NCBI GenBank assembly: GCA_004014935.1
Contig: CP025321.1
Coordinates: 2,542,001-2,606,000 of the forward strand
Reading direction: 5' to 3'
Length of the DNA stretch: 64,000 nucleotides
Origin: Saccharomycopsis malanga
Lineage: Eukaryota > Ascomycota > Saccharomycetes > Ascoideales > Saccharomycopsidaceae
Below the pieces are notes generated by a model. The model worked only from the letters and a program-made list of their open reading frames with translations, ran no database searches and had not been told where the DNA came from. Both the position numbers and the translations under genes were made by a program. Shown piece by piece: positions 37,806 through 48,001 of the stretch (positions within the stretch are counted from its first letter, which is position 1; every line of letters begins with the position of its first letter).

Positions 37806-39347
37806 ATGCTTAAATTTCCAGTTCGTGTATCGCGTTGCTTGGTAGAATCCATTATACCCAATAAATGTATCATCAAGCGACACAACTCCACATTTCACTA
37901 TGATTTGACTGAGCTAGAGAAGGAAGCTAAAGAGCCATTGATTCCACATTTAAAGCAAAGAGGTCTTATAGAAGCGGTGACCAGTAATGATTTGATTAAA
38001 CTTTCTGACTCTGAGCCTCTTACATTATACTGTGGGGCTGATCCATCTGCAAGATCGTTGCACTTGGGTAACTTGTTACCTCTTCTTATAATGTTACATT
38101 ATAATATCAGGGGCCATAATGTGGTTGGTTTGGTAGGTGGGGCAACGGGGAAAGTTGGTGATCCTTCTGGTAGACTTACAGAACGTAGCCAGATCAAGTC
38201 TGATGTGCAAACAAATAATACAGAAAGAATCAAACTACAATTGGCAAAATTCTTGAAGTCCAGTAAACAATTTGTTTCGTCCTTGGGATTCCCGGTAAAA
38301 GCCACAGAAACACACAGAGGAGTAGTACAGATCACAAATAATAATGATTGGTGGAAGGATGTTGGTCTTTTAGACTTCTTGGCAACATACGGAAAATTCA
38401 TAAGAGTCAACGCTATGTTATCCAGAGACAGTGTCAAAGGAAGATTGACCTCTCAAGCTGGTATTGGTTTCAACGAATTTACTTACCAAATTCTTCAGGC
38501 ATATGACTTCTGGCATTTATTTAAAAACCATAATGTCACAGTGCAAGTTGGTGGTAATGACCAGTGGGGTAATATAACCGCAGGTATAGATTTTATTTCC
38601 AGAATGAAAAGTCATGATCTTGAAGTAGTTAAGCAACTTCCAAAAGAGGAACAAAAGGAGCATAATGAGTGGATAAAGTCATTGAAAAAACCGGTTTTTG
38701 GTCTAACTGTACCTTTACTTACGACAGCATCCGGACAAAAGTTTGGAAAAAGTGCTGGTAATGCTGTTTTTATTGATGGACAAATGACTCCTGCATTTGA
38801 AATGTACAATTATTTTATGAAGGCACAAGACAGCGAGCTTGAAAAGTTGTTGAAAATATTCACTTTTATTCCATTGAAACAAATCCAGCAGATTGTAGAA
38901 GATCATTTGGTTGATCTGTCACTCAGAAAAGGCCAAAGAATCCTTGCAGACCAAGTGACAACCTTGATTCATGGTAAAGAGGCTTCTCGCGACGCCTCTG
39001 TCATTGCATCTATATTGTATCCTTTACCTGAAGAACCTTATCCAACAAATTTTGAAACTTTGGAGATCATCAAGATATTTGACAACGCAGGGCTACTTAA
39101 ACGGATTGCTCGTGCTCAAGTTGTCGGAGAAAAACTCAGTACAGTTCTTTCAAGAATACTAAAGACTTCAAAAACTGATGCCAAAAACACCATCAAGAAC
39201 GGAGGGTTGTACATTGGTTACGACAGAATGAAAGCAGACCCTACTGATGGGTTGGTATTGAACGATGAATTGTTAATAGACAATAGGCTTTTGTTTTTAA
39301 GAGTCGGCAAGTCCAAATACCACATGGTGGATATCACCGAAACTTAA
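37806..39347 (+). CDS. MSY1: Mitochondrial tyrosyl-tRNA synthetase
   Basis: The enzyme charges mitochondrial tRNA-Tyr. The 513-aa sequence begins with a basic, hydroxylated presequence (MLKFPVRVSRCLVESI) suited to import. The class I motifs are HLGN (in SLHLGNLLP, the HIGH equivalent) and KFGKS (KMSKS equivalent). The tyrosine-binding blocks are YCGADPSARS, GGATGKVGDPSGR, GIGFNEFTYQILQAYD and QVGGNDQWGNITAG. A C-terminal S4-like domain (LSTVLSRILKTSKTDAKNTIKNGG) completes the bacterial-type TyrRS architecture. The length is usual for the family. Confidence 0.95.
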   Translation: MLKFPVRVSRCLVESIIPNKCIIKRHNSTFHYDLTELEKEAKEPLIPHLKQRGLIEAVTSNDLIKLSDSEPLTLYCGADPSARSLHLGNLLPLLIMLHYNIRGHNVVGLVGGATGKVGDPSGRLTERSQIKSDVQTNNTERIKLQLAKFLKSSKQFVSSLGFPVKATETHRGVVQITNNNDWWKDVGLLDFLATYGKFIRVNAMLSRDSVKGRLTSQAGIGFNEFTYQILQAYDFWHLFKNHNVTVQVGGNDQWGNITAGIDFISRMKSHDLEVVKQLPKEEQKEHNEWIKSLKKPVFGLTVPLLTTASGQKFGKSAGNAVFIDGQMTPAFEMYNYFMKAQDSELEKLLKIFTFIPLKQIQQIVEDHLVDLSLRKGQRILADQVTTLIHGKEASRDASVIASILYPLPEEPYPTNFETLEIIKIFDNAGLLKRIARAQVVGEKLSTVLSRILKTSKTDAKNTIKNGGLYIGYDRMKADPTDGLVLNDELLIDNRLLFLRVGKSKYHMVDITET

Positions 39348-39637
39348 ATGTATATAACAGTTTGTATATAGAAATGTTGATAGAAATACATAAATACAGT
39401 TTAGAAGCTAAAAACATTAATTAAAGACATACCTTGTAGAAGCGTATGTAAAGAAATAAAGAGAATTTAAATTATGCGACTTGAGCGCCATAAAGGTGTG
39501 TATGAAATATCTAAAGTGAAATGTAGGTTCATGAAAACCATGCTAAATGCACAAATAAAAAAAATCAACAGAAACAAACAAACATGAACTGAATGACTGA
39601 ACAACCAAGGATGCTTTGAAAAATGTATTAATAAACC

Positions 39638-40477
39638 TTACTCCGGCATGGCAATGCCCTTGGCATGACGAAAGAGCTTCATTCCAACCCAAGACACTAT
39701 ACACCATATCCAGAATATTGGGGGATAAAGTAGGAAAACATACACGTAATAATTGTCCACTGGAAAATCACCCTTGTCTACCATAGATGAGCTAGACCAA
39801 AACCCCAAGTATTTCCAAACGTTAAACATGGAACCAAGCCCAACTACAAGGTACACTGCAGTACAAGTAAGCAAAATCATGCCATATAAACGGTATTGTG
39901 CGAGAGTCTCATCATCCAATTCGTCCTCGTCATCGCTGTCTTCAGAAACCTGCTGAAGAGCTTTAACAACATTACCATCTCTGGCGCTAGGAAGGTCTTG
40001 TTGAAATGTGACTATACTGGAGCCTTGCTTACTGGTTGGATCAATATTTTCCTCCAGAGCTTCATTTTCGGAAATGATGCTTTCTCTACTTTCATCACTC
40101 GTCAAGTAAAAATCAATACTATTACTGTTATTACTGTACCTTATAGCGCCTTTGCGATTGAAAAAAGGGCTTGCACGACCTTTACTAAAATTACTAAATC
40201 TATTGGGATTATTACTGGGGCTGGGACTCCGGTTTCGCGGATTTGTCCTTATTTTCAGACGGTATAAATCGTCCTGCTGCAAAGTACCACTAATACAGGC
40301 GATGCGCAGGTCTATTCCTTTGCCTCTGGGGCTTAAAGAAAGTCCGAGTGGTGAGAGATATTGTGGATTTTGCCTATGTTGTTGGTCTCGTACTCTCTTT
40401 TTCTGCCTCATTTTCAGACTGCCAGACTGGTCCTCGAAAACATCAGTGCTATCTATGGCAATCGATATCTTTGACAT
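39638..40477 (-). CDS. Membrane protein with C-terminal PIG-Y-like domain
   Basis: The 279-aa protein has a basic, Ser/Asn-rich cytosolic N-terminal part (about 1-190) and two hydrophobic segments (about 196-220, MILLTCTAVYLVVGLGSMF, and about 242-262, VYVFLLYPPIFWIWCIVSWV). The end, WVGMKLFRHAKG, matches the ending of PIG-Y (WMGIKLFRHN in the human protein). PIG-Y is the small subunit of the GPI N-acetylglucosaminyltransferase, the first step of GPI anchor synthesis in the ER; the S. cerevisiae counterpart is Eri1 (68 aa). This protein would be a long-tailed version. The acidic SEDSDDEDELDDE run sits just before the first membrane segment. The assignment rests on a short motif and topology. 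It shares a divergent promoter with NDUFA12. Confidence 0.65.
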   Translation of the reverse strand: MSKISIAIDSTDVFEDQSGSLKMRQKKRVRDQQHRQNPQYLSPLGLSLSPRGKGIDLRIACISGTLQQDDLYRLKIRTNPRNRSPSPSNNPNRFSNFSKGRASPFFNRKGAIRYSNNSNSIDFYLTSDESRESIISENEALEENIDPTSKQGSSIVTFQQDLPSARDGNVVKALQQVSEDSDDEDELDDETLAQYRLYGMILLTCTAVYLVVGLGSMFNVWKYLGFWSSSSMVDKGDFPVDNYYVYVFLLYPPIFWIWCIVSWVGMKLFRHAKGIAMPE

Positions 40478-41230
40478 GGCTAAAGGCTCGTATAACTTAT
40501 CTGGCCCATATCTTCACCGAGAATTGCACTTGTCTTGATAACTGAAAAAAAAAACACTATTCAATGGTCCAACTTTGCTTGAGCAATATATATTTCCACT
40601 TTTTATTTGTTGAAAATTGTTCCTTCAAACTCAATCTTAAAAAGCTTTGAATAAACACCCCCTATCAAATATCAAAATCCTATTATCGTTCTTGTTCTTA
40701 TTTCAAAAGGCCAGACAAAAAAAAATTATTGGTCAATCTTTCACCATGCTTCATAAATAAAAAGAGTATGGCCATCCTACTATGAAAACGTTGCTGCCGC
40801 CATAGCATTATTTAGAGGATCTACAAAACGGTGTTACCCGCTGCGTGTCTATGCGCATGTGTTGTGTCCCTTGCATGACAATGCGTAGGGCACAACTAAC
40901 ATGGCGACCACATTTATATTAAGCTTCGATCTTGTTCAGTTACAAGCTTTCAAAAGGGAAAGGCAAACCAATGTAAAACAGGTCGTTGTCTCATCTTTTC
41001 ATCAACAGCTAAAAAACAAAAATTTAGTCCATGCCACTTACTACTTGGCATCTTATTATTAAGTCACATGACCAGTTAGCTGTATCCCATGGCTCCAAAC
41101 CGGTGAAATATCCAATGATCGCAGGGGGAAAATAATCGAAAAACCAGTCAAGTTTAAGCGTTGAGGGTTATTATGATAAAGAGAACAAACGACGATTTGA
41201 GAACAGAAAAACCAGTCAATCATCTAAAAG
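40478..41230. promoter_or_regulatory. Divergent promoter PIG-Y-like / NDUFA12
   Basis: No gene is seen in 753 bp. GTTGTGTCCC (40861-40870) and GGGCACAAC (40888-40896) form an inverted repeat around TTGCATGACAATGCG. ATGCGCATGTG precedes it. A CCAAT box lies at 41112-41116, about 115 bp before NDUFA12, and suits the CCAAT-binding (HAP) control common for respiratory genes. Confidence 0.5.
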
Positions 41231-41653
41231 ATGTCTGTTTCTTTGTGGAGAACTGTTAGAAATGCCTATAAAGTAGGTTTGAAACGTGCTGCTTGGCAAG
41301 TTGCTACTCTTGGTGATGTGAAATCTGGAGACTTTGTTGGTAGTGACGATTATGGTAACAAGTTTTACGAAACCAAGAACCCAGAGGAAATCCACTTGAG
41401 AACTAGATGGGTTGAATATCAAACGTGGGGCATGGACATGTCACAGGTGGAACCTGGTTGGCATTACTGGTTGGGTTATGGTACTGACACCCCACCTAAC
41501 AAACTTAGCGCTGAGGAGAAGTCTGAGCGGTCGTATCCAATTCCAGCGGTTCACAAGACGAATATGACCGGTACAGCCGGTGCGTATGTGCCATACAATA
41601 CTGCTAGACCAAAGGTGGAAGCATGGGCGCCACAGGCTGCTTCTCGTGGCTAA
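41231..41653 (+). CDS. Complex I subunit NDUFA12 (B17.2)
   Basis: This is an accessory subunit of mitochondrial NADH:ubiquinone oxidoreductase. The 140-aa sequence carries the family blocks VGSDDYGNKFYE, RTRWVEY and EPGWHYWLGYGTD-PP and ends with a short Pro/Ala-rich tail. The length is typical (about 140 aa). Its presence shows that the organism has a proton-pumping complex I, unlike Saccharomyces. It converges on DYS1 with about 350 bp between ends. No CTG codon is used. Confidence 0.95.
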   Translation: MSVSLWRTVRNAYKVGLKRAAWQVATLGDVKSGDFVGSDDYGNKFYETKNPEEIHLRTRWVEYQTWGMDMSQVEPGWHYWLGYGTDTPPNKLSAEEKSERSYPIPAVHKTNMTGTAGAYVPYNTARPKVEAWAPQAASRG

Positions 41654-42002
41654 ACAATTTGTTTATCTCAGCACCATTACATATATTTGTCAGTTTGCAT
41701 AACATAATGATTTTTCCTTGGTATCAATAGTATTTAGCAAGCAGGTAGGCTTGTTTCATTATTGCTTTTACTTTTCTTTCATTGTTCTTTGTCTTTATAC
41801 TCTATCATCTGTTTTTTAACACGTTTCATAAAATAAGTGAATCTGTAAGAGTTATATATTAACAAAATTGGGTATGCGTAGTATGAAATAAAAGGAAAAC
41901 ATAACTAGGTTTCTAAAAAGAAAAATCAACAGAAAAAAACTAGAGAAAAGAAAAAAAAATGGGCATTATAATACGGCATTGTTAGTGAACAAAAAATATG
42001 AC
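41654..42002. other. Convergent 3' region NDUFA12 / DYS1
   Basis: Both genes end here. The sequence is AT-rich with poly(A/T) runs (41935-41960) that suit bidirectional 3'-end formation. No gene is seen. Confidence 0.55.
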
Positions 42003-43154
42003 TTAAGCCTTCTTGACAGGCTGTGGTCTGGTTTTAGCAAATGTAGCACCAACAATCAATGGGAAAACCAAAGTAGCATCAGCATAAACTTTAACACTTG
42101 GAGCTTCGGCTTTGATTTTACCCCAAGAAACAGCTTCATCAGGTCTGGCACCAGCATCACAACCATCGAATTCCTGGCCGGTATTGATATAAACAGCAAA
42201 ATCAGCACCGTTTCTCATCAAACAAGCGTTGGCAATATGATGCTTGATCAAACCACCGCCAAGAATAATCATTCCGGCATGGGAGGCAGCCATGGATAAA
42301 GAGTTGATTTTTCTAATGTCAGCAACAAGATCAACACGGAGTTGTTTAGGAGACGATTTGAAGGTGTGGAAAAACAACATGTCACCAATGGAACCATCTG
42401 TCAAGGAAGGACAGAACACAGGGATCTTATTCTTATGTGCCCAGTATAATACAGATGATTCATCATTGATTTCTTTACCAAGACGGTCAATGAAAGTAGA
42501 GGGAGTCCAAACCAAAGAGTCAGAGTCAAACGAATGTTCCTTGCTTTTAGCAGCAGCTTCTTCTTGTTCAGCCAACATTTGATCCAAAATTGGAACAATC
42601 CATTCTTCAAATTTACAATAATTGTCGTTAGGAACCAACAAATTGCCAATTCTGTTCATACCTTCCGCTCTCAACTTGGAACCACTCAATGCAAAGTCAC
42701 CCAAATAGGTAGGTGCCAAACATTTGATCAAATCTTCCTCTATACCACCAGCACTGGAAACCACGGCACTGACAAACTTGTATTGTACCAAAAAACGAAT
42801 AGTTTCTCTCAAACCACTGGAAATCAAATTGGAGGTGTATCCAAGGAAAATGGTAGTTTTCTGGTATCCTTCATCATCAAAATCACCTTTTTGCTCATGA
42901 TCAGCAAGCTCGCTCTTGTGCTTACCTCTCCACGCTCTCATACTGTCAATAATGTCGCAGGCTCTGCCTAAAGCACTGCCTTGAAAGCCCATGGTCTTCA
43001 TGTTAGCAACAAGTTGTGAAGCACTGATGTCATATGCAGAATCCTTGGAATAGTCGATACCAGTGCACTCGACAAAGTCCGAAGGCACTGGAGCAGACTT
43101 GACCAATACAGCATCGGCAGCCAAGCCTGGAAGTTTATCATTAACATTTGACAT
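42003..43154 (-). CDS. DYS1: Deoxyhypusine synthase
   Basis: The enzyme uses spermidine and NAD to convert one lysine of eIF5A to deoxyhypusine, an essential modification for translation. The 383-aa sequence contains the family blocks [77 protein letters not shown] and the active-site lysine segment [43 protein letters not shown] (given here in parts; D replaced by C before DAGARP in this protein). The length is typical. No CTG codon occurs in frame. It is divergent from VPS11. Confidence 0.96.
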   Translation of the reverse strand: MSNVNDKLPGLAADAVLVKSAPVPSDFVECTGIDYSKDSAYDISASQLVANMKTMGFQGSALGRACDIIDSMRAWRGKHKSELADHEQKGDFDDEGYQKTTIFLGYTSNLISSGLRETIRFLVQYKFVSAVVSSAGGIEEDLIKCLAPTYLGDFALSGSKLRAEGMNRIGNLLVPNDNYCKFEEWIVPILDQMLAEQEEAAAKSKEHSFDSDSLVWTPSTFIDRLGKEINDESSVLYWAHKNKIPVFCPSLTDGSIGDMLFFHTFKSSPKQLRVDLVADIRKINSLSMAASHAGMIILGGGLIKHHIANACLMRNGADFAVYINTGQEFDGCDAGARPDEAVSWGKIKAEAPSVKVYADATLVFPLIVGATFAKTRPQPVKKA

Positions 43155-43593
43155 TATCGAATTGAGGAATGAAAAATTGTACTAGCTCTCAGTTATCGAT
43201 AAAAATTACACACAATCTTCAATTTTCTCTCAAAATTGCGGATTTTAACCTTAAAAATAATACCTTACACTCTATTTATCACATCTATAAGGTAGCTTAC
43301 TACTGTCTTATTATACTGATGATGGAAAAATTTTTCATGCGCAGAGCTGCCGCAACATGCAGAAGACCATCTCGCCATTTCTTTTCATTTTTTTAACTGG
43401 TCATCCAACACTGCGCTTGTATGTAGTCTGCTGCATCTCTCACATGAGTGTTGCTTGTCAGTGTGCGGGGCACATAACCATTAAACGTGGAAAGTATCAA
43501 GTGTAGAGCTAGCTAGCTATATGATAGGTTTTATGTATGAGTTTTATAGCAAGAAGGCATGAAAGCGGGTGTCAATGGCTATAGAGTATCGCA
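43155..43593. promoter_or_regulatory. Divergent promoter DYS1 / VPS11 with RRPE-like palindrome
   Basis: GAAAAATTTTTC (43325-43336) is a perfect palindrome containing the RRPE core and lies directly before CATGCGCAG. RRPE elements mark growth-regulated translation genes in yeasts, so it probably serves DYS1. A GCTAGCTAGCTAT run is at about 43507-43519. Confidence 0.55.
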
Positions 43594-46500
43594 ATGTCAT
43601 TATCAAAATGGACCCAGTTTTCTTTTTTTCATTATTCGCCCATTAGAGATCCTAATTTTGGCACGAATAACCCACTTTTCTCGGATCCGTCGCTTACTGC
43701 GCTTACTGCTGCTGACAGATATATTGTATTTTCCATAGAAAATTGTGTGATAAAGGTTGTGGATGTTGAGTTCAACTTGGTGCATCAGTTCATAGGGTTT
43801 GAGTCTGGGTTCACAATATCGTTTCTAAGATATTCTAATGTGAATAATATGAGGGTTCTCTGCGCGATTGGAGAGTCATCTGGCTCTCCAACTGTCTTGA
43901 AACTATGGAATCTTGATAAGCTTTTAGCTAGCAAAAACAGTAAAACCGGAAGTCAAGAGGCGCCTGCAGATCCTGTAGTTGATAATTCACATCATTATAT
44001 TACATCTGTAAAGATACAGAACGGAAACAACCAGTTTCCTTTAACTACCGTGGCAACATCAATAGACTTCTCTGTTAGCGCATTTGGTTTCGCCAATGGT
44101 TCCACGATTTTGGTGCGAGGCAATTTACTCGGTGACAAAGGGTCTCGTCAGCGAATTATATATGAATCAAAAGGTGAGCCTATAACCGGGGTACATTTAT
44201 TCGCGAACAAATCGGCTACTGACTATTATTTGTATGTGTTGACCACTTCCAAGATCCTTCTATTTGAGACTACCGGGCGAAACCAGAACGTGCCACTAAA
44301 CGTTTTGGAAAGCGATGTTGGCTCCAATTTGTTTTGCAATGATATAATGAAGTCTAATAATAGTTTGGTGACGTCCTATGCAAATTCTGAGTCTATAGAT
44401 TTTTACAATTACAAGTTTGGAAAGGTAAATTCTATCAAGGTTTCTAAAGGTTTGGAGCAAAGCAGGATATTCAACATGAATGACAAATATTTATTGATTG
44501 TATCATCTGTCAGTAATGGCTTTAGTGAAAGTTTGATGTTGAATGGTAATGATTTCAAAATGACAAAAATTATGGTTATTGATTATGATCACAACTTCAT
44601 AATATTTACCCTCACTATCCCTAATAGTATAAGTCACATAATGAATGTGGGAGAGGACATTTATATGCTTTCATCCAACGGAATATTCTATTGTTTACAT
44701 GAAAAGAATATCAAAGAGAAGATACAGATTTTGATTCAGCGGGAGTTGTATCCAATAGCCATACAATTCATTGAGGAGGATACCAGTGAAATGGTAACAA
44801 AAGAAGATTTATTTTTCATAAAAAAACAATACGGAGATTATCTATACGATAAAGGTGAATATCAAGAGGCAATTTCCCAATATATTAATTCCATTGATTT
44901 TGAAAACAACGCCTATAATCTTGATATTATTTTAAAATTTAAAGATAATGACAAGATCCTTTATTTGACAGAATATTTGGAGCATTTATGCTTCACCAAC
45001 AAAACCATGTTTAAAAATCAACTTGTAGGGCAAAATGAAGACTATTTAACCTTATTATTATGCAACTACTGCAAATTGAAAGATAAAGCAAAATTGGACA
45101 AATTTGTTAATGAATTGGAGTTAGCTAAACAAAAACAAGAAAATGAAACGGATTCTTACGAGCATAGTAGTATGGACTCGCCTAATTTGAACTTTAATAT
45201 TGATCTAATAATAGATTTATTATTGAAAATCAATTTCAACAAAATCACCTTGAAAATCGCTTTTATTTTCAAGCATTACTCCATGATTTTGGATATATTG
45301 ATCAACAAGTTCAAAACTTATAACCTTTGTATTGTTTTCTTACGTTTTTTAAAAATCAACGACATTTTTAATGTCTTATTAACCAATTCAACTCTGAGTA
45401 ATTATTTGAAAATATTACTTACTCATATCCCTATTGCCACCACAAAATTACTCATTGACATTTTCACCGGCATTTATAAACCTTCCATTCAGGAGAATTA
45501 TATTTATCAAAAGTTCAACACTCTTGAAAAAGAGCATGAAGATCTCGAACATTCCTTAGAAAATCTCACAATGAAAGAAACTGCACATAATAATAGTGTC
45601 CTACAGAGCTATAATGCTTTCACTGATTACTTATCTTCTGCTGCTAACAACACATTAACATTGATGAATCTCACTGATACTCCTTCTGAGCAATCAGAGG
45701 AATCTCCCACTTATCAACCGCCCAAACCAAGGCTTGTCTTCATGTCTTTCATAGACAATCCTAATGAGTTTGTCATCTTTCTAGAAGCCTGCTTGCAAAG
45801 TTATGACAAATTTGACCAGTTTAATATCAACATAAAAGATAAAAAGGATTTGCTTATAACTTTGTTTGAGATGTACTTAACTTTAGCCAATAAAGAAACT
45901 CAGGTCAAGAGCTTGTGGGAGTCTAAAGCTTGGAAACTTTATAAAGAACATCAAACTCACATGGACTATAACACTGTCTTGTTACTATGCCATTTGAACA
46001 ACTTTTCGGGCGAAGATTTATTATTAAATTTTCAAGCCGATGGGTCAAATGCTGACCAAAACGAGCCTATAGCAGATGAACATCAGCCAAAGGAAGTACA
46101 GTATGAACGGGCAAAATCAAGAAATGAAAACACTCTTGATGATCTGTTTGATATCGATGATTTATTGCTGGATTTTGATCTCAAAGAATGCACTCTTCCT
46201 GAAGACCACCCTACATTAAATATTAGCAATAAAAGTGTGATCATTGACAGGGATAGCGCTTCGGCATACAATAAAATAGAATCCTTGAGAACCTCATTAA
46301 ACTTGGGAAACATTGTTAAGTCAATAGAAATACTAAACCAATTTGGCAGCGATATCCCGGAGCTTTATTCTATGACATTGTTTTTTGTCATAAAGAGAAA
46401 CTCTGAGGATTTTTTAATCAACCAGTTTGGGCTTAAAAACTTTTTAATTATTTTGAACAAATTGTTGAAATCAAATGTTATTTCAATTATTGACTTGATT

Positions 46501-47103
46501 AACATTTTGAGCATAAATGACTTGATCAAGTTCAAATTTTTGAAAAAATTTTTTGTCAACTATTTAGAGTTTAAAAGAGCAGAAATTGACAAAAACCAAA
46601 AGTTGTTTGACTACTACACACAAGAAATTCAAAGCAAAAAGCAAGAAATCGATGCCCTACTTCAAAACAGTGAATCATTCTCGGGAGGAACGTCAGATGT
46701 GTCATCTGGGTCAACCGCGCAGGACGAAAACTTTCTAGTCATCAACAACTTGAAGTGCGACTTGTGCGGGTTGGGGCTTGACTTTCCAATTGTACATTTC
46801 ATGTGTCTCCATTCGTACCATCAAAGATGTCTCAATGACTTTGAATATGACTCCTATACTCAGAAACCAGACAACCAGTCGGATACGACAGGAGAGACCA
46901 ACTTCAAATGCCCTAAGTGTATTGGCGAAATGGAGGCTGTAGGATCATTGAGAGCCGCACAAGAGGAGATTGGCGAAAAAAATAGCTTATTCAAGATTGC
47001 CCTAGAAGAGTCTGAAGATAAGTTTAAAGTAATTACTGACTTTTTTGGCCGTGGCGCAATGGAACATGGTCGTTTTGTTATTGACAAAGAAGGGTTGCAA
47101 TGA
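43594..47103 (+). CDS. VPS11: HOPS/CORVET core subunit Vps11 (Pep5)
   Basis: Vps11 is a core subunit of the HOPS and CORVET tethering complexes, acting in vacuole and endosome fusion. The 1169-aa protein starts with the family motif WTQFSFFHYSPI and an N-terminal beta-propeller (to about 370). A long alpha-solenoid with clathrin-repeat character follows (YDKGEYQEAISQYINSI, HYSMILDILINKFKTYN). The C-terminal RING-H2 begins CDLCGLGLDFPIVHFMCLHSYHQRC and closes CPKC. The protein is longer than S. cerevisiae Pep5 (1029 aa); acidic Asn/Asp/Glu-rich insertions near 690-740 and 830-880 account for this. Confidence 0.92.
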   Translation: MSLSKWTQFSFFHYSPIRDPNFGTNNPLFSDPSLTALTAADRYIVFSIENCVIKVVDVEFNLVHQFIGFESGFTISFLRYSNVNNMRVLCAIGESSGSPTVLKLWNLDKLLASKNSKTGSQEAPADPVVDNSHHYITSVKIQNGNNQFPLTTVATSIDFSVSAFGFANGSTILVRGNLLGDKGSRQRIIYESKGEPITGVHLFANKSATDYYLYVLTTSKILLFETTGRNQNVPLNVLESDVGSNLFCNDIMKSNNSLVTSYANSESIDFYNYKFGKVNSIKVSKGLEQSRIFNMNDKYLLIVSSVSNGFSESLMLNGNDFKMTKIMVIDYDHNFIIFTLTIPNSISHIMNVGEDIYMLSSNGIFYCLHEKNIKEKIQILIQRELYPIAIQFIEEDTSEMVTKEDLFFIKKQYGDYLYDKGEYQEAISQYINSIDFENNAYNLDIILKFKDNDKILYLTEYLEHLCFTNKTMFKNQLVGQNEDYLTLLLCNYCKLKDKAKLDKFVNELELAKQKQENETDSYEHSSMDSPNLNFNIDLIIDLLLKINFNKITLKIAFIFKHYSMILDILINKFKTYNLCIVFLRFLKINDIFNVLLTNSTLSNYLKILLTHIPIATTKLLIDIFTGIYKPSIQENYIYQKFNTLEKEHEDLEHSLENLTMKETAHNNSVLQSYNAFTDYLSSAANNTLTLMNLTDTPSEQSEESPTYQPPKPRLVFMSFIDNPNEFVIFLEACLQSYDKFDQFNINIKDKKDLLITLFEMYLTLANKETQVKSLWESKAWKLYKEHQTHMDYNTVLLLCHLNNFSGEDLLLNFQADGSNADQNEPIADEHQPKEVQYERAKSRNENTLDDLFDIDDLLLDFDLKECTLPEDHPTLNISNKSVIIDRDSASAYNKIESLRTSLNLGNIVKSIEILNQFGSDIPELYSMTLFFVIKRNSEDFLINQFGLKNFLIILNKLLKSNVISIIDLINILSINDLIKFKFLKKFFVNYLEFKRAEIDKNQKLFDYYTQEIQSKKQEIDALLQNSESFSGGTSDVSSGSTAQDENFLVINNLKCDLCGLGLDFPIVHFMCLHSYHQRCLNDFEYDSYTQKPDNQSDTTGETNFKCPKCIGEMEAVGSLRAAQEEIGEKNSLFKIALEESEDKFKVITDFFGRGAMEHGRFVIDKEGLQ

Positions 47104-47552
47104 TTAGTTTTTCCAAAATTTATTCTTCATTTTATTTATAACAGAAGTTTAGCTAATTATTTACGTCTTTGGGCGATTTAACTTTCATGTAGTTATCAAA
47201 AAAAGTTGTCAAATTATTAAACATAGCTTGGGATATGTATTTATGTAACTATATGCATCAATATGCATGTATCACCACTATATTTATTCATTTATCGATG
47301 TTCAGCATATGAGGATTTATGAAAACACATACATTAGCGAGACAGCATTAACCAGAAAAAAGGCTGATTATAGAGAAAGAGTGATTATTATAGTTGGCGG
47401 GATAAGCGTGGAGCTGTATATATTGAAAGTGGCAGGAAGTTTGGCAGTACAGAAGAAGAACTATTGAATAAACATAAACATAAGACAGTAGAACCGCTCA
47501 AAGAGGTATATAATACAGATATAGTATTAGTGAGACATACAAAAACACAGTA
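47104..47552. other. Intergenic region VPS11 to APC11
   Basis: No gene is seen. AT-rich sequence; ATATGCATCAATATGCATGTATC at about 47249 is a short imperfect repeat. The APC11 promoter should lie in the right half. Confidence 0.55.
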
Positions 47553-48001
47553 ATGAAGGTAAATATAAAAAGCTGGCATGGGGTGTCGTACTGGCATTGG
47601 GATATACCCAACAAAGACGACCTCTGTGGTATTTGCCGTGTATCATTTGACGGAACATGTCCAGCTTGTAGCTATCCAGGTGATGGTTGTCCATTAGGTG
47701 AGTACAAGGTGGTTTATGATGTTTTTGATTGGATTATCAAAGCTCGTTTATAATATTAGGACTACTAACTTTGATAGTTGTTGGTGAGTGTCACCATAAT
47801 TTTCACATGCACTGTATTGTAAAATGGCTCGATACAGAGTCGTCCAAGGGTCTTTGTCCGATGTGTCGTCAGGACTTCAAGATGACCTATCCGGCGGGCC
47901 AACCGCAGACATCTACTGATAAGCCAGCAGAAATGCCGGCGCCGCAAGAACAAGACATCCTCCAGGGGTCTTGGAATGCAGAGATCACTACGGGTTGGTG
48001 A
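47553..48001 (+). CDS. APC11: Anaphase-promoting complex RING-H2 subunit, spliced
   Basis: Apc11 is the catalytic RING subunit of the anaphase-promoting complex, which ubiquitinates cyclins and securin with an E2. The coding sequence is 47553-47697 joined to 47778-48001 (122 aa). The 80-nt intron starts GTGAGT, has TACTAAC at 47763-47769 and ends TAG at 47777. Splicing joins DGCPL to VVGECHHNFH and restores the complete RING-H2: CGICR, CPAC-CP, CHHNFHMHCI, KWLDTESSKGLCPMCRQ. The N-terminus MKVNIKSWHGV-YWHWDIP is typical. The tail after the RING is Pro/Gln/Ala-rich. The S. cerevisiae protein is 165 aa. Confidence 0.95.

Noticed and set aside
47698-47760. Reading through the APC11 intron
   Set aside because: The unspliced frame ends early and lacks the second half of the RING; splicing at GTGAGT/TACTAAC/TAG restores all zinc ligands.
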